This document shows positions 1 to 4,690 of a stretch of DNA of 7,377 nucleotides, one piece after another (position 1 is the first letter of the stretch; the number at the start of each line of letters is the position of its first letter). Below the pieces are notes generated by a model. The model was not told the DNA's origin. It saw only the letters and a list, made by a program, of their open reading frames with translations, and ran no database searches. The stretch covers positions 1 to 7,377 of the forward strand of contig CAZTWC010000182.1 in assembly GCA_964617105.1 (NCBI GenBank). Reading direction: 5' to 3'. The position numbers and the translations under genes are program-made. Source of the stretch: CAZTWC01 sp964617105 [NCBI: uncultured Myxococcia bacterium]. Lineage in GTDB: Bacteria > CAZTWC01.

Positions 1-1
1 T

Positions 2-1156
2 CGTAAATTGCTGACTCTTTCAGCTTCGGCCGATGGTTTTGTAATGGAGGCTCATCCCAAACTGAAGCCGGTTGATGCACCCACCCGGGGCGTATTTTTT
101 GCCGGTTGCGTGGAGTCGCCCAAGGATATTAAAGACAGCGTTACCCAGGCTGGGGCAGCGGCAGCCCGAGCCCAGATTCTCTTGAACGCCGGCCATGTCA
201 AAATAGAGGCTATCACTTCACAAATCGATCCGGATTTATGCAAAGGCTGCGGCTCTTTGTGCTCCGCAGTTTGCCCTTACAAGGCTATTCAATGGAACAA
301 AGGGGAAGTGCCGGTAATCATTGAAGCAGCTTGCGCCGGTTGCGGCTCTTGTGGAGCTGAATGCAAATTTGGCGCTATTACCATGCGCCACTTTACCGAC
401 ATCCAGATATTGGCTCAAATCGATGCAATTTTAGCCAGCCAGCCTATGGATAAACTGGTAACTTTTGCCTGCAACTGGTGCAGTTATGCGGGCGGAGATT
501 TTGCCGGCATTTCCAGGTTGCAGTACCCGGTTCATACCCGGCTGATCCGCACCATGTGCAGCGCCCGGGTAAAAGAAGAGTTTGTAGAGTACGCCTTTTT
601 AAAGGGCGCGCCAATGGTGCTGGTCTCGGGTTGCCATTTTGCCGACTGCCATTACATTGATGCCAACCGGGCCACAGTCCGGCGGATGCAGAAATTGTGG
701 CAAAAACTTGAAAAAATGGCAATAAACCCCTGGCGTTTGCAATTGGAGTGGATAAGTGCCGCTGAAGGGCAAAAATTCGCTCGGGTAATGCATAAGTTGG
801 ATAAAATGCGCAATATGGTGACCGGCGAAGAGGTAAATTACACTCAGCAGGTGTTAAAAGCGCAAAAATTAAAAGGGGTAGAAAAGAAAAAAACTCTATC
901 TACTCTGAAGTCACCAGTTGAGTTGGAGGTTTGGCCTACTGACCAGCCTCCCAAAGGTCAGGCCTGGTTCAAGTGTTTGAGTTGCGGCCATCTCTTTGCC
1001 GCTCCCTTTGACCCCCAGGCCAGATTATCGGAATGGGCTTGCCCCAAACCGGAATGTAAGAGCAACAGCATTTATCTGCAACCCAAGGCTGGCAAAAAAA
1101 ATAGCAGACCTGGTGATAAAACCCCGGCTCTGCCTGGTAAAAGGATAAAAACATGA
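2..1156 (+). CDS. hdrA: HdrA-like subunit, C-terminal part, fused to MvhD-like and zinc-ribbon-like domains (5' truncated)
   Basis: This is the C-terminal 384 residues of a heterodisulfide reductase A-type flavoprotein; the frame is open to the window edge (first full codon at 2), so the start and most of the FAD domain lie upstream. Counting from that codon, the end of the FAD domain shows EAHPKL and FAGC (33-36) followed by the SPKDIKDSVTQA helix typical of HdrA. Two ferredoxin motifs follow: C80, C83, C87, C91 and C111, C114, C117, C121. Residues about 150-272 match the MvhD/FrhD [2Fe-2S] subunit, with CNWCSY (C157, C160), MCSAR (C186) and GCHFADCHY (C211, C216). After a Lys-rich linker (about 280-310) comes a CX2C...CX4C tail (C325, C328, C347, C352). 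HdrA is known to bifurcate electrons at FAD in a cytosolic complex, and MvhD brings electrons in from a partner oxidoreductase. The stop overlaps hdrC. Family certain; the partner is unknown. Confidence 0.93.
   Translation, partial: RKLLTLSASADGFVMEAHPKLKPVDAPTRGVFFAGCVESPKDIKDSVTQAGAAAARAQILLNAGHVKIEAITSQIDPDLCKGCGSLCSAVCPYKAIQWNKGEVPVIIEAACAGCGSCGAECKFGAITMRHFTDIQILAQIDAILASQPMDKLVTFACNWCSYAGGDFAGISRLQYPVHTRLIRTMCSARVKEEFVEYAFLKGAPMVLVSGCHFADCHYIDANRATVRRMQKLWQKLEKMAINPWRLQLEWISAAEGQKFARVMHKLDKMRNMVTGEEVNYTQQVLKAQKLKGVEKKKTLSTLKSPVELEVWPTDQPPKGQAWFKCLSCGHLFAAPFDPQARLSEWACPKPECKSNSIYLQPKAGKKNSRPGDKTPALPGKRIKT
965..1087 (+). other. Zinc-ribbon or rubredoxin-like tail of HdrA
   Basis: This is the coding part for about 40 residues after the MvhD-like domain. 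It has CLSCGHLF and, 18 residues later, CPKPEC, so the cysteine pattern is CX2C-X18-CX4C, flanked by aromatic residues (WFK before, IYL after). The pattern fits a zinc ribbon or a rubredoxin-like iron site. A Lys-rich, low-complexity linker separates it from the MvhD-like domain, so it looks like an independent fold. Its function is not known to me; a role in docking or as an extra metal centre is inference. Confidence 0.6.
1139..1156 (+). promoter_or_regulatory. Shine-Dalgarno site and ATGA overlap for hdrC
   Basis: AAAAGGAT lies 7 bases upstream of the hdrC ATG at 1153, and the hdrA TGA (1154-1156) shares bases with that ATG. This fixes the hdrC start and indicates translational coupling. 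Confidence 0.8.
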
Positions 1157-1644
1157 CAGGCAAACCGATTGAGGTAGATTTTCGGCAACGGGAAATACTG
1201 ACCGGGATGTTGGGCGCCAATCACTTGGATTACTGTTACCAATGCGGCGCCTGCGTGGGGGATTGTCCCAGCGCCCGCTTCCATAAAGGTTTTAACCCCC
1301 GGCAGATTATGCTGCAGGCTCTCTTGGGGTATTTGGATGAACTGCTGGAGCCAGATTCAATTATTTGGCAATGCTCCAATTGTTACAACTGCTATCAACG
1401 TTGTCCTCAGGAAGTCTTTCCAGTGGAGGTGATAGTGGCTATTAAAAATCTGGCTCTAAAAAAGGGAACCGCATTCAAAGAGGTGGAAATCATCAACCAG
1501 AGAATCCGGAAGACCGGCCGCAGTGTGCCCTTAATGCCGGCCACCAACCGCCTGCGGCAACAGTTGAATCTAAAGCCCCTGGAGAAGTTGGATACCGAAG
1601 AGTTGGCCAAAATTCTTGGTGGAGATAAGGATAATAAAACATGA
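1153..1644 (+). CDS. hdrC: Heterodisulfide reductase subunit C-like iron-sulfur protein
   Basis: A 163-residue soluble electron-transfer subunit, about the usual size for the family. It has two canonical CX2CX2CX3CP motifs: C28, C31, C34, C38 (CYQCGACVGDCP) and C74, C77, C80, C84 (CSNCYNCYQRCP). These bind two [4Fe-4S] clusters that pass electrons from HdrA to HdrB. The spacing between the motifs and the following PVEVIVAIKNLA helix are typical of HdrC. The C-terminal 40 residues are charged and less conserved. The start is set by the ATGA overlap with hdrA and an AAGGA site. The same kind of overlap joins it to hdrB, so the three genes are co-translated and the order is A-C-B. GlpC/LdhA-type CCG electron carriers share the cysteine motifs, but the stand-alone small subunit between hdrA and hdrB makes HdrC the firm call. 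Confidence 0.93.
   Translation: MTGKPIEVDFRQREILTGMLGANHLDYCYQCGACVGDCPSARFHKGFNPRQIMLQALLGYLDELLEPDSIIWQCSNCYNCYQRCPQEVFPVEVIVAIKNLALKKGTAFKEVEIINQRIRKTGRSVPLMPATNRLRQQLNLKPLEKLDTEELAKILGGDKDNKT
1626..1644 (+). promoter_or_regulatory. Shine-Dalgarno site and ATGA overlap for hdrB
   Basis: TAAGGAT precedes the hdrB ATG at 1641 by 9 bases, and the hdrC TGA (1642-1644) overlaps that ATG. The junction closely resembles the hdrA/hdrC junction (AAGGATA, A-run, CATGA). Confidence 0.75.
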
Positions 1645-2519
1645 AATTGGCTTTTTTCTCTGGTTGTCTGATACCGGTCAAATATCCATTTATGGAAAGG
1701 GCCATTCGTCTAACTTTGCCCGCTCTGGATATTGATATTGTTGATCTGCCCGGATTTACCTGCTGTCCTGACCCCATCTATTTCAAAGGAGCCAACAACC
1801 TGGACTGGCTCACTTTAGCAGCCAGGAATCTCTGTCTGGCCGAGGAGAAGGGACTTGATATTTTCACCATCTGCTCCGGTTGCACCGCCACCTTGAGCGA
1901 AGCGGTCTATATGCTGGCCAGGGATGAATCATTAAAAATGCTGGTCAACCGCCGCCTGGCCCGGATTGGTAAAAAATTTCTGGGAACAGTAAAAGTCCGC
2001 CATATTGTAACTGTATTGCGGGATCTGGTGGGCATGGGAAAAATAGCCTCTACCGTGGTTAGTCCTTTAAAGGACGCGAAGATAGCGGTTCACTATGGCT
2101 GCCATTTGCTAAAGCCCAGTAGTTTTATGCAGGTAGATGATCCAGATGATCCGCAAGTGCTGGAGAATTTGATAGCCGCCATTGGTGGTCAAACTGTGCG
2201 CCATCAGGAGTGGGCTCTCTGTTGCGGAAAAGCCTGTCAAAAAGAGGAGATCCGCCATAAAATGACCAAATGCGTACTCGATTCCATTCGCCAGACCGGC
2301 GCTGACTGCATGGGGATGATCTGCCCCTCCTGTTTTTCATCTTTTGACCTGGGCCAAATCATACTGGCTCGTAAGCACCAGGATAAATCCAAAGCCCCAA
2401 AAATGGTACCACCCGTCTACTATTTTCAATTATTAGGACTGGCCCAGGGTTTCTCCTTTCAGGAAATGGGCCTGGACCGCCACAAAATTCACCCGGGAAT
2501 ATTTTTGAGCAATGCCTAA
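1641..2519 (+). CDS. hdrB: Heterodisulfide reductase subunit B-like, two CCG domains
   Basis: A 292-residue protein of normal family length and the probable catalytic disulfide-reducing subunit. Two CCG (cysteine-rich) domains are visible. The first has C9, C41-C42, C78 and C81; the second has C154, C194-C195, C228 and C231. In methanogen HdrB these sets bind the two non-cubane [4Fe-4S] clusters at which the CoM-S-S-CoB heterodisulfide is cleaved, and the spacing here is almost the same. All ten ligand positions are present, so the site should be functional. In bacteria the natural acceptor of HdrABC is usually unknown and need not be CoM-S-S-CoB. No signal peptide or membrane segment is seen, so the protein is cytosolic. 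It ends the operon and faces dapF, whose stop codon is only 12 bases away. Confidence 0.93.
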   Translation: MKLAFFSGCLIPVKYPFMERAIRLTLPALDIDIVDLPGFTCCPDPIYFKGANNLDWLTLAARNLCLAEEKGLDIFTICSGCTATLSEAVYMLARDESLKMLVNRRLARIGKKFLGTVKVRHIVTVLRDLVGMGKIASTVVSPLKDAKIAVHYGCHLLKPSSFMQVDDPDDPQVLENLIAAIGGQTVRHQEWALCCGKACQKEEIRHKMTKCVLDSIRQTGADCMGMICPSCFSSFDLGQIILARKHQDKSKAPKMVPPVYYFQLLGLAQGFSFQEMGLDRHKIHPGIFLSNA

Positions 2520-2531
2520 GGGAGCCCTAAG

Positions 2532-3359
2532 TTAATTTGTTTCGCCTCGAAAAACCAAGTTTGCCGGCCCGGTCATAAGGATATCCTGATAATCACCGAT
2601 AATTTCTACCAATAATTCTCCCCCCGGCAATTCAACTTTTACTGGACGGGCAGGATCGACAACTTTTTTTAAGCCGGCAGCAGCCACGGTGGCGCAGGCG
2701 CCAGTACCGCAAGCCAGGGTAAAACCGCAGCCCCTCTCAAAAACTATTACTTTAAGTTTATTATCACCTATTACCTGGCAGAACTCTACATTGGTTTGTT
2801 CTGGAAACCATGGATGTTGACTCAAGGCTAGTGAAATATTTTCCAGTATTTTCTGCTTAGGTAAAGCAAAAATAACCAGATGGGGGTTGCCCATGGAAAC
2901 AGCATAGCCGTTAAATGTATATTCTTCACAGGTTATGGGCTGGTTTAGAAATTGTCCCTCTGCTTTGATTGGAATCTGGTCGCATTCAAAAATTGGCCGG
3001 CCCATTTTGGCCGTCACCGAATCACCATCTATAACGCAGGTCAAAACTCCCCGTCCAGTTTCTACACTAACCTGGTCCGGTTGCGGAGAAAAAATATTCG
3101 TGTCCAGGGCAAATTTTACTGCACAGCGGATTCCATTGCCGCACATTTGAGGTTGGCTGCCGTCAGAGTTGAAAATATCCATTTTGATATCAGCCTGTTT
3201 AGATGGGCTGATGACCAAAACCCCATCAGCGCCAACCCCAAAATTGCGATTGCATAATTGAATTGCTTTTGTGGGGGTGATAACTTCCCGGTTTTTATCA
3301 TTATCCACAATTATAAAGTCGTTTCCCAGGCCGTGGTATTTACAGAATGTGATAGGCAT
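2532..3359 (-). CDS. dapF: Diaminopimelate epimerase
   Basis: A 275-residue enzyme of standard length that converts LL- to meso-diaminopimelate in the cytosol, for lysine and peptidoglycan. The N-terminal HGLGNDF and the two half-site signatures are present: MCGNGIRC with C73, and ACGTGAC with C217, the cysteine pair that acts as base and acid. N13, N64, H160, N190 and E208 fit the known substrate-binding and catalytic positions. One deviation is ERGCGFTLACGTG, where the common GxGET glutamate is Phe (residue 213) and an extra Cys (211) sits close to the active-site loop. The start at 3359 is supported by a GAGGAGAG ribosome site (3363-3370). It is the second gene of a trmL-dapF unit, 16 bases after trmL, and it is convergent with hdrB. 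Confidence 0.96.
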   Translation of the reverse strand: MPITFCKYHGLGNDFIIVDNDKNREVITPTKAIQLCNRNFGVGADGVLVISPSKQADIKMDIFNSDGSQPQMCGNGIRCAVKFALDTNIFSPQPDQVSVETGRGVLTCVIDGDSVTAKMGRPIFECDQIPIKAEGQFLNQPITCEEYTFNGYAVSMGNPHLVIFALPKQKILENISLALSQHPWFPEQTNVEFCQVIGDNKLKVIVFERGCGFTLACGTGACATVAAAGLKKVVDPARPVKVELPGGELLVEIIGDYQDILMTGPANLVFRGETN

Positions 3360-3362
3360 TTG

Positions 3363-3370
3363 CTCTCCTC
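3363..3370 (-). promoter_or_regulatory. Ribosome binding site of dapF
   Basis: Read on the minus strand this is GAGGAGAG, three bases before the dapF ATG. It is a strong site that fixes the start and lies in the 16-base gap after the trmL stop. Confidence 0.75.
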
Positions 3371-3375
3371 ATAAA

Positions 3376-3846
3376 CTAGGGGGTCCAGGGCCAATTATCA
3401 CCGGTTAATTGTTGCAGCCCATGGTAAAGCACAATAGAAACTGCATTAGCCAAATTTAGACTTCTAACTTTGGAACTAGTAGGAATGTTAATTTTATTAT
3501 CCCCGGCTTCCTTTAGTAGAGATTCTGGTAGTCCTTTGGTCTCACTTCCAAAAAGCAGATAGTCATCCCACTGGAAATTTATCTGGTTATAAGGGGCGCC
3601 GCCTCTGGCTGTAAACATAAGCAGCCGGGAGTCATCTTTACATTTTGAAAAAAAATCCTGGTAACTGTTGTGGCGGATTACGTGTATATAGGGCCAGTAA
3701 TCCAGTCCCGCCCGCTTCAAGTATTTGTCTGACAGGGAGAATCCCAGTTTTCCAACCAGGTGGAGCGGAGTTTCAGTTGCAGCACATAAACGGCCGATAT
3801 TACCGGTGTTTTGTGGTATCTCTGGCTCTACTAAAACAATATGCAT
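3376..3846 (-). CDS. trmL: tRNA (cytidine/uridine-34 2'-O)-methyltransferase, SPOUT family
   Basis: A 156-residue SPOUT methyltransferase, the size of TrmL (YibK/CspR), which uses S-adenosylmethionine to methylate the ribose of the wobble nucleotide in certain tRNA-Leu species. All three SPOUT motifs are visible: PEIPQNTGNIGRLCAAT near the N-terminus (residues 8-24), FGSETKGLP (about 99-107), and the knotted C-terminal part RSLNLANAVSIVLYHGLQQ. No extra RNA-binding domain is present, which separates it from larger SpoU/TrmH proteins. It heads a two-gene unit with dapF. Its ribosome site is weak (GGATGG, 11-16 bases upstream on the minus strand). A good promoter lies about 40-68 bases upstream. 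Confidence 0.93.
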   Translation of the reverse strand: MHIVLVEPEIPQNTGNIGRLCAATETPLHLVGKLGFSLSDKYLKRAGLDYWPYIHVIRHNSYQDFFSKCKDDSRLLMFTARGGAPYNQINFQWDDYLLFGSETKGLPESLLKEAGDNKINIPTSSKVRSLNLANAVSIVLYHGLQQLTGDNWPWTP

Positions 3847-3886
3847 AAGTCAATCCATCCATTTTATTCTTGGCAAAATAACGTTA

Positions 3887-3914
3887 ATATTAAGAATATT
3901 AGCAGAATTGTCAA
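3887..3914 (-). promoter_or_regulatory. Probable sigma70/sigmaA promoter of trmL-dapF
   Basis: On the minus strand a perfect TTGACA (-35, 3909-3914) is followed after 16 bases by TAATAT (-10, 3887-3892). The implied start near 3880 gives a leader of about 35 bases. The -10 region sits inside the palindrome TTAATATTAA (3884-3893) and next to a repeated AATATT, so the exact -10 could shift by a base or two. Confidence 0.6.
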
Positions 3915-3963
3915 CCAGGCATTAAATTTTTTAAGTTGCTTTGGGATTTTTTCTTTTCATTGA

Positions 3964-3992
3964 TTGACAAATGTTCCTGGGTTACATACAAT
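3964..3992 (+). promoter_or_regulatory. Strong promoter of the toxin-antitoxin pair
   Basis: TTGACA (3964-3969) and TACAAT (3987-3992) are separated by exactly 17 bases, close to the sigma70/sigmaA consensus. The expected start near 3999 gives a leader of about 20 bases before the antitoxin ATG. Confidence 0.8.
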
Positions 3993-3999
3993 GGGAACA
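3972..3999 (+). promoter_or_regulatory. Candidate antitoxin operator (inverted repeat over the promoter)
   Basis: TGTTCC (3972-3977) and GGAACA (3994-3999) form a perfect inverted repeat whose centres are 22 bases apart, about two DNA turns. One arm lies in the promoter spacer and the other just after the -10 box, so a bound dimer would block RNA polymerase. Ribbon-helix-helix antitoxins commonly repress their own operon at such sites; binding by the downstream antitoxin is inferred. Confidence 0.5.
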
Positions 4000-4006
4000 G
4001 ATACCA

Positions 4007-4013
4007 GGGAGGA
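4007..4013 (+). promoter_or_regulatory. Ribosome binding site of the antitoxin gene
   Basis: GGGAGGA lies 7 bases before the ATG at 4021. It is a strong site, in contrast to the following toxin gene, which has no clear one. This would favour antitoxin over toxin synthesis. Confidence 0.75.
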
Positions 4014-4020
4014 TTAAAAT

Positions 4021-4275
4021 ATGGCTAAAACAAGATTAAATATCAGTCTGGATCAGGACATTGCTGAATTTGTTAAAATATTTGCGGCGGAAAACCGTAC
4101 CACGGTTGCTGACATAGTTACCCAATATATTCTCAATCTTAAACGCATCTCTCAGGGAGAAGAAGCAAAGGCCATTTTTGCAAATACAGCCTTTAAAGAA
4201 GCAATGTTAGAGGCTCAAAAAAAACTAAGAGATGGAAACGCTAGATGGCATTCTTTTGATGAAGTGTTTGAATAA
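4021..4275 (+). CDS. Ribbon-helix-helix antitoxin (type II toxin-antitoxin)
   Basis: An 84-residue protein. Residues 4-10 (TRLNISL) form the expected DNA-binding beta strand, residues about 11-24 the first helix and 28-42 the second, as in MetJ/Arc/ParD-type repressors. The C-terminal half is charged and ends in WHSFDEVFE, a tail often seen in antitoxins that wrap around RelE/ParE-fold toxins. Its role would be to neutralise the downstream toxin and repress the shared promoter. A strong ribosome site fixes the start. The stop lies two bases from the toxin ATG. An A8 tract (4217-4224) lies in its C-terminal coding half. I assign it by fold and context; I cannot name a specific subfamily. Confidence 0.85.
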   Translation: MAKTRLNISLDQDIAEFVKIFAAENRTTVADIVTQYILNLKRISQGEEAKAIFANTAFKEAMLEAQKKLRDGNARWHSFDEVFE

Positions 4276-4277
4276 TA

Positions 4278-4589
4278 ATGAAATCGAAATTTGAACAAGC
4301 GTTTTTAAAGGCTGTAAAAAAACACAGCAGCATAAAAAAAAATATCGAAAACAAGGTTCGGATGATCATGGAGCACCCCCTTAAAATGGGTGAACCGTTA
4401 AAAGACAAATGGCGGGGTTTCTATTCCTGTCCGGTAAAGAAAAATTTCATTATTATCTATTTGTACTGTACTGCCTGCCGGAAAAAAGGCGATGATAGTT
4501 ATGTTGCCTGCTACGATTGTAAAGAATGTGAAAATGAAACTATTAAATTCATCGTGCTCGGTCCTCATGATGAAACTTATGGCTTATAA
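4278..4589 (+). CDS. RelE/YafQ-like mRNA interferase toxin with a cysteine-rich insertion
   Basis: A 103-residue protein of the RelE/ParE fold. The order is two N-terminal helices (residues about 3-32), then PLKMGEPLKDKWRGFYSC (34-51), the strand FIIIYLY (57-63), and the final strand FIVLGPHDETYG (91-102). H97 falls where YafQ-type toxins have a catalytic histidine. Toxins of this class usually cleave mRNA on the ribosome. Between the last two strands is an unusual stretch with C64, C67, C78, C81 and C84 (CTAC...CYDCKEC), which could bind zinc or respond to redox. Translation is probably coupled to the antitoxin (2-base gap, no clear ribosome site). An A9 tract (4334-4342) falls at codons 19-22, a place where slippage would inactivate the gene. 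A ParE-type gyrase poison cannot be excluded. Confidence 0.82.
   Translation: MKSKFEQAFLKAVKKHSSIKKNIENKVRMIMEHPLKMGEPLKDKWRGFYSCPVKKNFIIIYLYCTACRKKGDDSYVACYDCKECENETIKFIVLGPHDETYGL
4467..4529 (+). other. Cysteine-rich insertion in the toxin
   Basis: This segment codes for residues 64-84 of the toxin, with the pattern CX2C-X10-CX2CX2C. In an ordinary RelE-like toxin the two strands here are joined by a short turn. Four of the five cysteines could make a zinc knuckle; this is inference from the spacing only. Confidence 0.55.
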
Positions 4590-4609
4590 TTTATAGAATT
4601 CTCAATAGC

Positions 4610-4627
4610 AGTTTCCGTCCGGAAACT
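4610..4627. repeat. Perfect palindrome, 8-bp arms with a 2-base centre
   Basis: AGTTTCCG, TC, CGGAAACT: every base of the two arms pairs. As RNA it could fold into a 7-bp stem with a GUCC tetraloop. No T-run follows on either strand, so it does not look like a standard intrinsic terminator. It lies 20 bases after the toxin stop and 5 bases before the -35 box of the glycosyltransferase promoter, a position that suits a regulator site or an mRNA 3'-end stem. Confidence 0.6.
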
Positions 4628-4632
4628 AGCGG

Positions 4633-4660
4633 TTGACCTATCCCGAGTTATGGGTAATAA
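4633..4660 (+). promoter_or_regulatory. Probable promoter of the glycosyltransferase gene
   Basis: TTGACC (4633-4638) is followed after 16 bases by TAATAA (4655-4660). The implied start near 4667 leaves about 24 bases of leader before the ATG at 4691. The ribosome site is weak (TGGA, 9 bases before the ATG). Confidence 0.5.
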
Positions 4661-4690
4661 CAGATTAAAGTACATTTTGGATAATTAAGT

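Noticed and set aside
969-1284. Minus-strand open frames across the hdrA/hdrC junction
   Set aside because: They run opposite to well-supported Hdr genes, and their translations show no family features.
1153-2519. HdrC/HdrB as glycolate or lactate oxidase (GlpC/LutA-type) subunits
   Set aside because: The two small separate proteins, the five-cysteine sets in both HdrB halves and the preceding HdrA fit heterodisulfide reductase better.
2510-2535. A possible terminator at AAGGGAGCCCTAAG between hdrB and dapF
   Set aside because: Only GGG and CCC can pair around two bases; the flanks form a direct repeat (CCTAAG), not an inverted one, and no T-run follows.
2952-3257. A 101-codon open frame on the plus strand inside dapF
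   Set aside because: It is antisense to an intact dapF, lacks a ribosome site and has no recognisable motifs.
3648-3655. The A8 run within trmL (T8 in the coding strand) as a phase-variable or frameshift site
   Set aside because: The frame is intact through all SPOUT motifs, and a single run of this length in an AT-containing genome is unremarkable.
4590-4690. A small gene, CRISPR unit or attachment site after the toxin gene
   Set aside because: There is no repeat-spacer pattern, tRNA or open frame with a ribosome site; only the palindrome and the promoter are supported.
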